A stretch of 64,000 nucleotides of DNA from CAZGSN01 sp964371655 (GTDB lineage: Bacteria > Desulfobacterota > Binatia > HRBIN30), in the NCBI GenBank assembly GCA_964371655.1, contig CAYJOD010000001.1, forward strand, positions 139,944 through 203,943, in the 5' to 3' direction. This document shows, one piece after another, positions 1 to 9,910 of this stretch (within the stretch, counting starts at the first letter, position 1; each line of letters opens with the position of its first letter). The translations under genes were made by a program, and so were the position numbers. The notes beneath the pieces are model-generated. The model saw only the letters and a program-made list of their open reading frames with translations. It ran no database searches and had not been told where the DNA came from.

Positions 1-2
1 TT

Positions 3-200
3 GCACGCGCCACGGTCGACGCCGCAGTTGAGATTTACGGACCGCGCTTTATCGCTGACGAGACCGAGGATGACACATTCCCGGAGTACAACGACGACGA
101 GAGAGAGATCATCACTGCCGCGTGCGCAGAAGATTCAGCAGATGCCCTGAGTTGTGAGGCCTCGTCGCCAGCTGGTGATGACGCGGCCCACAACTATTGA
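3..200 (+). CDS. C-terminal fragment of an unrecognised acidic protein
   Basis: An open frame runs in from the left edge and stops at 198-200, giving 65 residues. It is rich in Asp and Glu and includes a run around EIYGPRFIADETEDD. Composition looks coding rather than random, but no domain is recognisable and the start lies outside the window. It may equally be a chance open frame. It is separated from the cytochrome cluster by about 430 bases. Confidence 0.45.
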   Translation, partial: ARATVDAAVEIYGPRFIADETEDDTFPEYNDDEREIITAACAEDSADALSCEASSPAGDDAAHNY

Positions 201-634
201 TGAACCGCCGTCCCATCCTGAAGCTCGACTTCAGACTCCAGGCCTCAGGCTTCTAAATTTTCATCGCACCCGCCCTGAAGCCGGAAGCCCGCGAGCTCTG
301 ATCGCGAAGGATCAGGCATCCGCTCGACGCCCGACTCGCCAGAAACGCAACTAGACGACGCGATCTATGGCATTTCCAACCGTCCGCGTTGGAACTGTCA
401 GTGATACGCGAGCGCGCCACACTGCAGGTTGTGGCGTGGGATCACCAGAACACTGTCATCGTTAAGTGACTCCCGGTCATCTGCGCACTCGCGAACAGAT
501 CCTCCTACTCGGGGCACACGCCTTGCTCAACGGGCAAACGAACATGGGTCGCCGGTCATTATGAGTGCAGCGGGAGCGGAGGTGGCCGGGAGGTCTGTGG
601 CGGTTGGAATTCTCTATGCTGAGCACAAGTAGTG
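201..634. other. Intergenic region with no recognisable gene
   Basis: About 430 bases separate the left-edge fragment from the first cytochrome gene. Short open frames occur on both strands but none has a ribosome binding site or a recognisable product. The promoter of the cytochrome cluster presumably lies here, but I see no convincing -35/-10 pair. Confidence 0.5.
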
Positions 635-2020
635 ATGGCGGGCCGAAGCTTGTCCGCGGCACGAGCCATCTCCTATCTCGTCATGCTTGCGACCGCGCCA
701 AGCCTGTGGGCAGCGCCGGCCGCCGTCGCCGCGTGGCCCGAGTCGCTGGTCATGCCTGGTGAGGTCGTGGAGAAGCACGCGCGCGTCGAGGCGGAGTGCA
801 TGAAGTGTCACGCTCCACTCAACAAGGCGGCACAGGATCCGCTCTGCCTCGACTGTCACAAAGACGTGGCCGCGGATCTGGCTCAGAAGCGCGGGTTCCA
901 TGGGCAGGAGCCTACCGTCGGTGGCCGGCGTTGCGGGACCTGTCACGCAGAGCATAAGGGCAGAAGCGCCAACATCCTGCCACTGAACCGAGAAACGTTT
1001 GATCATCGCCATACCGTCATGCCCCTGCGTGGCGAGCACACGAAAGTGCGCTGTGAAAACTGCCACCTCGCCGGCAAGCGCTATCGCGAGGCGTCACCAC
1101 AGTGCAACGATTGCCACGCGCGCAAGGACCCGCACCAGACCACCCTGGGAACGAGCTGCGATAGCTGCCATGCGCCGTCCGCTTGGAAGACGGTGCGTTT
1201 CGATCACGACACCGCGCCGTTCCGGCTGGAAGGGCGGCATCGTGAGACGCATTGCGACAGCTGCCACAAGACCAAGCTCTTCAAAGCTACGGCAACCGAC
1301 TGCTGGTCGTGCCACGGACCGAAAGACAAGCATCGCGGCAGCTTTGGAAGTAACTGCCAGTCGTGCCACACACCGACGCGGAAGTGGTCGGCGACGGAGT
1401 TCGACCACGCGCACAAGACACAGTTCGTCTTGGTGAGCCGCCACGCCAGCACGGGTTGCGAGAAGTGTCACCGCGATGGCCTCGCCGCGAAGCTTACACC
1501 TACGGCATGCTTCGGCTGCCATGAGCGCAACGACGGCCACCACGGGCAGTACGGGCGCGCCTGCGAGACGTGCCACGTTCCGACCGACTGGAAGCGTCCG
1601 ACGTTCGTGCACGACCGCGACACGCATTTCTCGCTGCGCGGGCGGCATAAAGAGAACCGCTGCGCCGACTGTCACCGTGGCAACCCGCGCGAGGAGCACC
1701 TCGATAAGAGCTGCATCACCTGTCATCGCAACGACGACGTTCATCACGGCCGGCAGGGGGCGCGTTGCGACAAGTGCCATGACGAGCGCGGCTGGAGTCG
1801 CGACGTGCTCGTCGATCATGACGCAACCAAGTTCCCATTGACGGGCGCGCACACGCGCGTCACCTGCATCGGCTGCCATCCATCCCCCGTCTTCAAGGGC
1901 GTCGCGCGCGAATGCGTGTCGTGTCACGAGCGCGACGGTGTCCAACGCTGCCGGCGCGGCCCCGAGTGCGAGCGCTGCCATGAGACATCCACCTTCCGTC
2001 TGGTGCGAGCCCCGCAATGA
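635..2020 (+). CDS. 18-heme secreted c-type cytochrome
   Basis: The protein has about 461 residues with an N-terminal signal peptide (Ala-rich hydrophobic stretch ending near WAAPAAVAA). It is followed by 18 CxxCH heme-attachment motifs that I counted one by one (CMKCH, CLDCH, CGTCH through CERCH). Many extra His residues, often in F-D-H, G-x-H or R-H contexts, could be distal ligands. The repeated spacing suggests internal duplication of a short two-heme unit. A GTG at 632 is an alternative start; ATG at 635 is preferred, although neither has a clear Shine-Dalgarno. The stop overlaps the start of the NHL gene by four bases (ATGA), so the two are translationally coupled. The expected role is periplasmic or extracellular electron transfer; the electron acceptor cannot be told from sequence. 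Confidence 0.9.
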   Translation: MAGRSLSAARAISYLVMLATAPSLWAAPAAVAAWPESLVMPGEVVEKHARVEAECMKCHAPLNKAAQDPLCLDCHKDVAADLAQKRGFHGQEPTVGGRRCGTCHAEHKGRSANILPLNRETFDHRHTVMPLRGEHTKVRCENCHLAGKRYREASPQCNDCHARKDPHQTTLGTSCDSCHAPSAWKTVRFDHDTAPFRLEGRHRETHCDSCHKTKLFKATATDCWSCHGPKDKHRGSFGSNCQSCHTPTRKWSATEFDHAHKTQFVLVSRHASTGCEKCHRDGLAAKLTPTACFGCHERNDGHHGQYGRACETCHVPTDWKRPTFVHDRDTHFSLRGRHKENRCADCHRGNPREEHLDKSCITCHRNDDVHHGRQGARCDKCHDERGWSRDVLVDHDATKFPLTGAHTRVTCIGCHPSPVFKGVARECVSCHERDGVQRCRRGPECERCHETSTFRLVRAPQ

Positions 2021-4770
2021 TGAACCACGGGACAGAGGCGCGCGTCGCAGCCCACCACAGCGCGGTTCACACTGGGCGACGCCGGGTACCGCGCCCGCAT
2101 GGGCACGTTCCGATTGCGCTGCTGTGCTTCGTCATCGCCCTTCCCGCTGCCGCCCTTGCCGTTTGCGGAGGAGGCGGGACATCGCGTCTTCCGCTTCCCG
2201 CGGTCACGCATTTGCGCAGCTACCGCGCCCCATTCAGCGTTCCGACACGAATGGCGGTCGATGCATCCGGGAACGTGTACGTCACCGACCCGGGACTCGG
2301 CCAGGTCATCGTGCGCGCCCCGAACGGGCGCATCATCTCGCGGGTCGGTGGTCTCGGACATCCAGTCAGCGTTGCGGTGGGCAGCGCCGGTCGCATCTAC
2401 GTCGGCGATACGGCATCCGGCAGCGTCACCGCGTTCAACGCAGAATGGCAGAAGCTCCTAGAGTTGGGGCGCGGCGCCGGCGAGTTTCTGCAGCCCAGCG
2501 ACGTGGCCGTCGATGCGGCAACCGGCAACCTTTACGTCGCCGACAGCGCGGCGCAGCTCGTCAAAGTTTACACGGCTGCCGGCACCTTCGTACGCAGCTT
2601 TGGCGGTCATGGGAGTGGCGACGGCCAGTTCGACTTCCCCGTCGGAGTCTTCGTCGACGCGGCGGCGCACCAGGTCTTGGTCGCAGATCAACTGAACTAT
2701 CGCATTCAGATCTTCGACGTCGCGGGCAACTTCCTGTCCTGCTTCGGGGCGCAGGGAAGCGGACCGGGCAATTTCAACCTGCCGCAAAGCGTGTCGAGCG
2801 ACCGCGCCGGTCGCATCTACGTCGCCGACTCCGTTGAAGGGCACATTCAGGTGCTCGACCGCAGCGGCGGATTCGCCGGCTACATTGGCGATTTCGGCGA
2901 CGCTGCCGGGCAGCTGCGCATTCCCATCGGAATGGTCATCGATCCGTCCAACCGGTTATTCGTCGCCGCCGCGAACAACGCGCGCCTGGAGGTGTTTGGG
3001 TTGGACGCGTTCGCCGACCCCGAGACCATCCTGCCCGCCGTGGTCCACCTGGAACCCGAGCTCATCGACAAGGCGGCCCCGGCGACCAACGTCGCGAGTT
3101 ATATCGAAGTGCCCGGATATTCACTCGACTCGGTTGTCTCCGGCAGCATTTCGGCCAACGGCATCTCGACCGCCACGGTTCCGATCTCGGTGGGCGATCA
3201 CGACGGCAATGGCGACCCCGACCTGCGCGTCGAGTTTCCGCGTGCAGCGTTGCTGGCGACGCTACCACCCGACGGTGCCGCTACGGTGACTGTGACCGGC
3301 CGCCTCGGAACCAAGCAGTTCGAAGCCGCGGCCGTGCTCCACATCACCACTTGCGCAGCTGGAACCATCTGTTCGCTTGGCGTTGCGGAGCCACAGTGCA
3401 ACGAGGCCGTCTGCATCGCTGCCGTCGGCTGCACCATACAGCGCAAACCCGACGGTACTCGATGCGAAGACGGAAACGCCTGCACGATCGACGACGTTTG
3501 CGGCGCCGGCGTCTGCGCCGGAGCAGGATTGCCCTGCGACGACGGCAATGCGTGCACCGACGACAGCTGCGACCCCACCGGCGGCTGTGTGCACACGAAC
3601 AATTCCGAGCCGTGCGATGATGCGAACGCCTGCACGTCCTTAGACAAGTGTGCGGGAGGAACCTGCGGTGGTACGTCGCTTGGCTGCGACGACGCTAACG
3701 TATGCACGGACGACACCTGCGACCCGGTGCATGGTTGTGCTCACACGAACAATGCCGAGCCTTGTGACGATGGCAACGCCTGCACCAGTGCGGACAGGTG
3801 TGCGGCAGGCGTCTGTGCCGGCGTAGCGATTCGCTGCGATGGCGGGGATGTGTGCAGCAAGGGCAGCTGCGATCCGGCGCGTGGCTGTATCCACGCCTAT
3901 ACCAGCGCGTCCTGCAATGACGCCGATCCCGGCACCGTAGGCGACGCGTGCGACGGCGCCGGCAGCTGCGTCGGCACCGCGGTTACCGGGCGCTATGCGC
4001 TTCTGCGTTGGCCCCTGGACGCTTCCCGCCACGGCGCGCCGACCCGCATGCGCAAGGGCCTCATCCATGGCGACGTCTGCGCCGAGAGCCTCCGAGTAGG
4101 ACCGCTCAGCCAGATTCAGGGAGACATGGTGGCCTGGGCTCGCGACGGCTGGGCTATTGAGTTCAGTGGTCAGAGTCAGATCGCCGGCAACGTGGTCACA
4201 GGCGGCGGGACAATCGTGGGGATCAACCCGGTGGCCGTCCGCGGCCGTGTCGACGTCTTTGGCCGCGGCACCGAGCTGGCGCAATGCTTCGCGGCTCGTT
4301 ATCGCGCCACACAGCGCCGAGGCGACTTCGGCGCCCTTCCCCCGACGCCCGGTTTCGCGCTGGGACTAATTCAGCTGAATCCGGGAGGCAATCAGCGCCT
4401 TCCGTCCACCGGAGAATTCGCGAGTGGACAGACGGTGATCGAGATCACCGAGCTGCGTCTGGATTCATCGAGCACGCTGACGCTGGCGGGGACGCCGGCC
4501 ACGGGAGCGGTGATCGTCCACATCCGCAACCGGATGTTGGTCGGACGTGGCGCGCGCATCGCTCTCGATGGGTTGGCGCCCGAGCGGCTGCTTTTCGTAA
4601 TCGACGGATCGGTCATCCTGAGGCCACAAGCGAGCGTCGTCGGCTCGGTGTTCGCGGCGAAGCGCGTGCACATGGGCAGCGCCAGCGCCATCACCGGGGC
4701 ACTGCTCGGCAGTGTCATCCATCTGTCCCCATCCGCCACCATAGACCTTCACCCGTTCGTGGGATGGTAA
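2017..4770 (+). CDS. Secreted NHL-repeat protein with Cys-rich repeats and a beta-helix-like C-terminus
   Basis: This 917-residue protein has an N-terminal hydrophobic signal near residues 28-50. A run of NHL beta-propeller repeats follows (recurring V-D-A/S-x-G-x-x-Y-V-A/T-D blocks, about residues 60-330). Next is a Cys-rich segment of three to four units with the theme D-G/A-N-A-C-T (about 440-640). The C-terminus is rich in small residues and resembles ice-binding-like/DUF3494-type adhesive domains (about 670-917, with GAVIVHIRNRMLVGRGARI). The family suggests a surface or matrix protein. It overlaps the upstream cytochrome gene by ATGA and is followed after 8 bases by another cytochrome gene, which argues for one operon. 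The DUF3494 assignment is tentative. Confidence 0.8.
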   Translation: MMNHGTEARVAAHHSAVHTGRRRVPRPHGHVPIALLCFVIALPAAALAVCGGGGTSRLPLPAVTHLRSYRAPFSVPTRMAVDASGNVYVTDPGLGQVIVRAPNGRIISRVGGLGHPVSVAVGSAGRIYVGDTASGSVTAFNAEWQKLLELGRGAGEFLQPSDVAVDAATGNLYVADSAAQLVKVYTAAGTFVRSFGGHGSGDGQFDFPVGVFVDAAAHQVLVADQLNYRIQIFDVAGNFLSCFGAQGSGPGNFNLPQSVSSDRAGRIYVADSVEGHIQVLDRSGGFAGYIGDFGDAAGQLRIPIGMVIDPSNRLFVAAANNARLEVFGLDAFADPETILPAVVHLEPELIDKAAPATNVASYIEVPGYSLDSVVSGSISANGISTATVPISVGDHDGNGDPDLRVEFPRAALLATLPPDGAATVTVTGRLGTKQFEAAAVLHITTCAAGTICSLGVAEPQCNEAVCIAAVGCTIQRKPDGTRCEDGNACTIDDVCGAGVCAGAGLPCDDGNACTDDSCDPTGGCVHTNNSEPCDDANACTSLDKCAGGTCGGTSLGCDDANVCTDDTCDPVHGCAHTNNAEPCDDGNACTSADRCAAGVCAGVAIRCDGGDVCSKGSCDPARGCIHAYTSASCNDADPGTVGDACDGAGSCVGTAVTGRYALLRWPLDASRHGAPTRMRKGLIHGDVCAESLRVGPLSQIQGDMVAWARDGWAIEFSGQSQIAGNVVTGGGTIVGINPVAVRGRVDVFGRGTELAQCFAARYRATQRRGDFGALPPTPGFALGLIQLNPGGNQRLPSTGEFASGQTVIEITELRLDSSSTLTLAGTPATGAVIVHIRNRMLVGRGARIALDGLAPERLLFVIDGSVILRPQASVVGSVFAAKRVHMGSASAITGALLGSVIHLSPSATIDLHPFVGW

Positions 4771-4778
4771 GGCCGCCA

Positions 4779-6164
4779 ATGAAGCGAAGGCGAATACCCG
4801 ATTGGTGGCTGTGTCTGGCGTTGGCGTGCATCGCCAGCGCTGCAGCCCAGGCACTCGACCCGCCCCACGACGCGAGCAAGTCGATCGATTGCGCCAACTG
4901 CCACATCACGCACCACGCCCCCGGTGGCGCAATCACCACGGTTGGCGGGAATCCGAACCTGTGCATCAGCTGCCATACCGCGGGCGGGCTGGCGTCCGCC
5001 AAACCATTTGCCAACAGCGACGAAGCGATCCCAGGAACCAGCGGCACCTCGCATCGGTGGGACTCCGGCGTGGCGGGTTGGGTCAAGACGAATTCCGCGA
5101 ACACCTCGCCAGGCACCGTGCAGTCGGGAGGCAGTTTCACCGGGCGTTACCGCAAGGCGTACACGATCACCATCAGCAGCGCCGGTGATGCAGGCACGGC
5201 GCTGTTCAATTGGACCACGTCCAATCTCGTCGGCCTGACGTACGTGGATGCGTTTGCGGCCATCGCCTACAACGGCAGCAGCGGGACGCAGGCGTGGACC
5301 GCGAGCCCCTGGCAGGAGATCGTCGAGGCCGACGGGCCGGCCGCGGGCTTCGTCCAAGTGGTGGCCAACGTCGCCTGTGCCAGCGGCGATTGCCTGCGGA
5401 TCGGCGGCGGAACGATCGATACGCGCGGGTTGCAACGCCCGGCGAACGTAAGCGGCGCCACGGCGGCCACGCTGACCTTCAGCTACCGCCGGCAGCTGGC
5501 CACATGTCCGAACACCAGCACCGCCAACGTCGCTCTCCAAGTCAGCAGTAACGGAACGACCTGGGCTACACTCGCTACCTACAATTTGAACAATTGCGAT
5601 GCCGTCCCGGTCGCGCAGGTCTTCGACCTCACCCCTTACATCGCCGCCGCCACGCGGATCCGCTTTGTCGGCGTCGGCACCACCGCTGCCACCGATTTCA
5701 GCTACATCGACAATGTCCAGATTCAATACGTGGTCTCCGGTCGTGGGGCCACGAACGTCACCTCCGGCGCCAGCGTGGGCCTGGATGAAGGTATCACCGT
5801 CACCTTCAACAGTGGGACGCCGTCGCCGTCGTTCAGGCTGAACGATCAATGGACCGTTTTCGCTAGCGCCGATATCAACCAGCCGACCACGCCCGCCTTG
5901 GCGGCGCGCATGACTGGCGGCGTCGCGACGTGCTCGACGTGTCACAACGAACACAGCCAAGTGGGTGAGCCCTTCGATCTTGCCGCCCCCGCGTATCCGG
6001 TGCCGGGACCCGGCGGGGTCGGACGCCATTACCAGCGCACCGACGACGACATCAATCAGATGTGCGCCGATTGCCACAGCACCCGTAAGGTGACGGCGTC
6101 TTCACAGGGATCCCACCCGGTCGGCGTCGTGATCCCCAGCATTGGTCCGTTCAAGAATCCCTAG
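4779..6164 (+). CDS. Tetraheme cytochrome with central jelly-roll-like domain
   Basis: About 461 residues starting at ATG 4779, chosen because it begins a clear signal peptide (KRRRIPDWWLCLALACIASA). Longer in-frame extensions run inside the upstream gene. Four CxxCH motifs lie in two pairs: CANCH and CISCH near the N-terminus, CSTCH and CADCH near the C-terminus. Between them is a roughly 260-residue Ser/Thr/Gly-rich region ending in a motif like FSYIDNVQIQY, typical of discoidin- or CBM-type beta-sandwich domains. A similar domain is present in the next gene. The architecture suggests an exported electron carrier with a binding module. The function of the sandwich domain is not known. Confidence 0.8.
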   Translation: MKRRRIPDWWLCLALACIASAAAQALDPPHDASKSIDCANCHITHHAPGGAITTVGGNPNLCISCHTAGGLASAKPFANSDEAIPGTSGTSHRWDSGVAGWVKTNSANTSPGTVQSGGSFTGRYRKAYTITISSAGDAGTALFNWTTSNLVGLTYVDAFAAIAYNGSSGTQAWTASPWQEIVEADGPAAGFVQVVANVACASGDCLRIGGGTIDTRGLQRPANVSGATAATLTFSYRRQLATCPNTSTANVALQVSSNGTTWATLATYNLNNCDAVPVAQVFDLTPYIAAATRIRFVGVGTTAATDFSYIDNVQIQYVVSGRGATNVTSGASVGLDEGITVTFNSGTPSPSFRLNDQWTVFASADINQPTTPALAARMTGGVATCSTCHNEHSQVGEPFDLAAPAYPVPGPGGVGRHYQRTDDDINQMCADCHSTRKVTASSQGSHPVGVVIPSIGPFKNP

Positions 6165-6171
6165 GTTCACA

Positions 6172-8319
6172 ATGAAACGGATCATCCTGCTCCTTGGTTT
6201 CTGTTGTACGGCGGTGGCACCGCAGATGGTCGGTGTCGCGGCGGCGCAGAGCACCTACCGCGACAACTTCAACTCGGCCGTCTACAGCGGCTCGAACGGT
6301 ACAGCGAGCTGGACGAGCTCGCCCTGGGTCGAAAGCGACGACGCGGGCGGAGGTGCGACGGGTGGAAACATCTTCGTCGTTACCGCGAGCGGCTGCCCGC
6401 AAGGGACCTGCCTGAACGTCAGCGCGGTCGATGTTCCTGACCAGATCTACCGACAGGCCGATCTCAGCGCCGCCACGGCGGCTACGCTTACCTACACGTA
6501 CTGCCACGACAGCGCACCCGGTTCTGTCGTCGCGGAGATTTCCTACAACGGCGGCAGCAACTGGACGACGGTTGCCACCTACTCGAGCCAGAGCACGTGC
6601 CCGAGCACGCAGAGCTTCACACTCACCCAGTTCACCAGCAACACGCGGCTGCGCTTCCGCGTCACGGCGACCGGTGGCGCGATCCTCTACGTCGATCAGG
6701 TACAGTTCGCCTTTTCCACGGGAGCGGTCGTGTCGCCGACCGCGACTCTGACCAGAACGCCCTCGGCGACGACTACGCCCACTCTCACGGCGACGCGAAC
6801 GCCAACCACTCCGTCGACGCCGACGCCGACGAATACTCCCACGAGAACCGCAACCAACACCCCGACAGGGCCGACCGGCACGCCGACGCGCACGCCAACG
6901 ATTACCCAGACAGCGACAATTACCCAGACGTTCACGATCACGCGGACGCCTACGGTGACCAACACGCCGACCCGAACGCCGACGGGACCCACGGCGACGA
7001 TCACCGCGACAGCAACGATCACTCCGATTCCGAACGCGTTCCCCCTGCCGCTCGACAAGAAGACGGCCGCGGTCCGGTGCATGACGTGCCACAACGTGCA
7101 CTACCAGGGAGCCGGCGCCGGCATGCTGCTGCGCAGCGGGAACACGAACGCCCTGTGCACCGACTGCCACACCCTGGCCGACACCACGACACCGGCAGCG
7201 CATCTCAACGCCTCGACAGGCGCGTTGTGGCCCGGCCCGAAATACGGAACGCTTTTCCCGGCTATCACCGACACGACCCAGCGTGGCGCGTGCTCCAACT
7301 GTCACCGCTCACATGGGTGGCCGGATGAGGGCAATCCCGGCCAGGACTATCCAACCCTGCTGGTCAATCGCGAGGAGAACCTCTGCTACACGTGCCACGA
7401 CGGTACCGTGACGCCGAAGAACCTGCTGGTTCAATTCACGAAGAGCTACCGCCATCCGGTACCGGACTACAGCGGCCGTCACAGCACGAGCGAAGATGGA
7501 GCTCCGTCCGCCTACGGCACCGCGAATCGTCACTCCGAGTGTGCCGACTGTCACAACCCTCATCTAGTCAATGCCGATGCGACCGCTCCGAGCGCCCCCA
7601 CGGCCTCGAACCGGATCCGTGGCGTCAGCCGGATTGCCGTGGCCAATGGCGCGGCGGGGACGGTCCCGACGTACACCTACCGTGGACCCAACGACGCCAC
7701 CGCCCCGATCACCGAATACCAGCTGTGCTTCAAGTGCCACTCGTCGTGGACGACGCAGCCCGCGGGCCAGTCGAACACCGCCGTGCAGTTCAACAGCAAC
7801 AACCGCTCCTACCATCCCGTCGAAGCACAGGGGAAGAACACCAACATCAACGTCAACTCATTTGCGAACGGGTGGACGGGGACCAGCGCCATGTACTGTA
7901 GCGACTGTCACAGCGGAGATGACGCAACTGTCCGCGGCGCGCATGGGTCGCAATACCGGTACATCCTCAAGCAGGCGTCGATTGCCAGCAGCAGCAGCCG
8001 GACCACAGCCTCCACCGAGCTGTGCTTCAATTGCCACTCGTACAACACCTACGCCAACACCGGCGCCACCACGACCCAGGAAAACTACAGTCGCTGGTCT
8101 TCGGCCGGCAGCCAAGACAACGGACACACGGCGCACGTGGTCAACCATCGAGCCCCCTGTTACGCGTGCCACGCCTCGCACGGTGTGGCCACGCAGCCGC
8201 ACTTGATCGTCACCGGCCGCAGCCCGGGCATCAACACCTACACGGAAACAACCAACGGTGGGACCTGCTCCCCCACCTGCCACGGCACAGAGAGTTACAC
8301 GATCACCTATGCGCGTTGA
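6172..8319 (+). CDS. Large decaheme-type cytochrome with jelly-roll domain and TPT linker
   Basis: About 715 residues from ATG 6172 (signal MKRIILLLGFCCTAVAP). The order is: a beta-sandwich domain related to that of the preceding protein (about 25-185, ending ILYVDQVQFAF); a Thr/Pro low-complexity linker (about 190-285); then nine CxxCH motifs (CMTCH, CTDCH, CSNCH, CYTCH, CADCH, CFKCH, CSDCH, CFNCH, CYACH) and a final C-x3-CH (CSPTCH). The linker probably holds the heme domain away from a membrane or matrix. The final C-x3-CH is a non-standard heme-binding spacing and recurs in the 589-residue cytochrome at 16316. It lies only 8 bases after the previous stop. Confidence 0.85.
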   Translation: MKRIILLLGFCCTAVAPQMVGVAAAQSTYRDNFNSAVYSGSNGTASWTSSPWVESDDAGGGATGGNIFVVTASGCPQGTCLNVSAVDVPDQIYRQADLSAATAATLTYTYCHDSAPGSVVAEISYNGGSNWTTVATYSSQSTCPSTQSFTLTQFTSNTRLRFRVTATGGAILYVDQVQFAFSTGAVVSPTATLTRTPSATTTPTLTATRTPTTPSTPTPTNTPTRTATNTPTGPTGTPTRTPTITQTATITQTFTITRTPTVTNTPTRTPTGPTATITATATITPIPNAFPLPLDKKTAAVRCMTCHNVHYQGAGAGMLLRSGNTNALCTDCHTLADTTTPAAHLNASTGALWPGPKYGTLFPAITDTTQRGACSNCHRSHGWPDEGNPGQDYPTLLVNREENLCYTCHDGTVTPKNLLVQFTKSYRHPVPDYSGRHSTSEDGAPSAYGTANRHSECADCHNPHLVNADATAPSAPTASNRIRGVSRIAVANGAAGTVPTYTYRGPNDATAPITEYQLCFKCHSSWTTQPAGQSNTAVQFNSNNRSYHPVEAQGKNTNINVNSFANGWTGTSAMYCSDCHSGDDATVRGAHGSQYRYILKQASIASSSSRTTASTELCFNCHSYNTYANTGATTTQENYSRWSSAGSQDNGHTAHVVNHRAPCYACHASHGVATQPHLIVTGRSPGINTYTETTNGGTCSPTCHGTESYTITYAR

Positions 8320-8411
8320 ACCATCCATCGCGGCAAACATCCCTTTTCGTGCGCCGCGCGTATCATCGGCAAGCACCAGGGGTGCCCTCTGTCGGGAAGA
8401 CACTGGGCGCC

Positions 8412-8632
8412 AAGGCCAGCTCCCCTCGCCCGCGCCACTTCCGGCGCGGGAGAGGGTTAGGGTGAGGGCCATCGTGAGGAAGCATTGTGAACAATCGGAT
8501 CCCTCACCCCCACCCTCTCCCGCGGGTATTGCGGGAGAGGGAGTGCTTCCAAACACCGGTGCTGCTTGGGTCGCGGGCGTCAGCCCGCGCTGTGAAGACG
8601 GGGGCTACCCGGGGCGAACGGGGTTCGATGTC
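8412..8632. repeat. Intergenic hairpin-rich repeat, copy A
   Basis: The region after the decaheme gene holds no gene. Bases 8412-8469 are identical over 58 nt to the reverse complement of 15031-15088. They contain an 8-bp stem (CCCGCGCC/GGCGCGGG). A second hairpin around 8505-8545 (CCCTCACCCCCACCCTCTCCC facing GGGAGAGGG) also has a diverged partner near 14945-14990. The composition matches REP/BIME-like elements. No coding potential is evident. Confidence 0.75.
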
Positions 8633-8707
8633 TTTCAATCTCGCGCCCGCCCCCCCGTTCGTCTTACCGCCGCGCCTTTTTCACCGCCCCTGAAGATGAG
8701 GACAGCA

Positions 8708-9793
8708 ATGATGCACGAGATCCACCGCAGCCGCACGCACCTTCTTTTCGTCGCCTTGGCGATGAGTCTGGGAGGGTGTGCGGCCACACAGAAGGTCCCG
8801 GATGTGTTCTGGCCCGATCCGCCAGACACGCCGCGAATCAAGTACGTTGGCAGCCTGCAATCCAGGAATGACATCGGCAGCCCGTCGTTCCGCGAAGTGA
8901 TGCTCGGGAACGACAAGGTCCAGGCCCTCTATCAGCCTATGGGCCTGGCGCTCTCCGACGATCAGCAGCGCCTGTACGTGGTCGATCGCGCTTGGAACAT
9001 GGTCTTCGTGTTCGACTTCGCGAAGGGTGAAGTGAGGAGCATCGGCGACCAGGAACGCTTTCCGCTGGCGTGGCCGGTGGGAGTCGCCTTGGACGGTCAA
9101 GAGAATGTGTACGTCTCCGACACCGGTACGCGCACCGTTCGCGTCTACGACAGGAACGGGGAGTTCGTGCGCGGCATCGGCAAAGGCGTGCTCGATCGGC
9201 CCACAGGCGTTGCCGTCGATCCAGCACGTCAGCGCCTCTACGTCGTCGATACCGGAGCGAAGGAGAGCGTCGAAGCGCACCGGGTAGAGGTCTTCGATCT
9301 CGAAGGGCATCCGCTCCAGCAGATCGGCCGTCGTGGTGACGCCGACGGCCAGTTCAACTTCCCTACCTTTGTCAGCCTCGACCCGCAGGGCCATCTCTAC
9401 GTGGTCGATTCAGTCAACAACCACATCCAGGTCTTTGATCCCGACGGAAAGTTTCTGTGGAAGTTCGGCCAGTCGGGAGACCGACTCGGTGACTTCGCCC
9501 GGCCCAAGGGCGTTGCGGTCGACACCTTTGGGAACATCTACGTCGTCGATTCGCGCTGGAGCAACATCCAGATTTTCAACCAGCAGGGTCAGCTCCTTAT
9601 GATCTTCGGCGGCGTTGGCACCTACCCCGGCCTGCTCATGAACCCGACTGCCATCGCCATCGATCATGACAACACGATCTACGTGTCGGACACGCTCGGC
9701 AAGCGTGTGAGTGTCTACCGCCTGATCAACACCTCGGCGGAAGACAGCGCCGACACGGCGCGCTCGGGGGCAGAGAAAGGAGAAGGAGGATGA
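8708..9793 (+). CDS. NHL-repeat lipoprotein
   Basis: About 361 residues. ATG 8708 is chosen because AGGA lies 5 bases upstream and it gives a compact lipoprotein signal with lipobox LGGC (Cys near residue 24). ATG 8696 and 8711 are alternatives. The mature part is a six-bladed-type propeller with repeated YVVD/YVSD blocks, each preceded by V-A-V/A-D. The motif PDTPRIKYVGSL after the anchor is seen in other 6-bladed propeller proteins found beside cytochromes. It is predicted to be anchored to a membrane leaflet, probably the outer membrane. It shares its design with the protein at 15279. Repeat copy A lies upstream and a tetraheme cytochrome follows. Confidence 0.85.
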   Translation: MMHEIHRSRTHLLFVALAMSLGGCAATQKVPDVFWPDPPDTPRIKYVGSLQSRNDIGSPSFREVMLGNDKVQALYQPMGLALSDDQQRLYVVDRAWNMVFVFDFAKGEVRSIGDQERFPLAWPVGVALDGQENVYVSDTGTRTVRVYDRNGEFVRGIGKGVLDRPTGVAVDPARQRLYVVDTGAKESVEAHRVEVFDLEGHPLQQIGRRGDADGQFNFPTFVSLDPQGHLYVVDSVNNHIQVFDPDGKFLWKFGQSGDRLGDFARPKGVAVDTFGNIYVVDSRWSNIQIFNQQGQLLMIFGGVGTYPGLLMNPTAIAIDHDNTIYVSDTLGKRVSVYRLINTSAEDSADTARSGAEKGEGG

Positions 9794-9910
9794 GCAACGT
9801 GGGTGTACCCGGAACAGGGTGAAGCAGAGAGCGGAGGGTAGATCAGCTCAAGTCGATCGCTTCGCGATCGTCATACAAACGCAAACCACATTACGCTGAG
9901 GAGAGAGAGC

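Noticed and set aside
1094..2017. Open frame of about 307 codons on the minus strand
   Set aside because: It lies wholly antisense to the 18-heme cytochrome gene and has no recognisable features.
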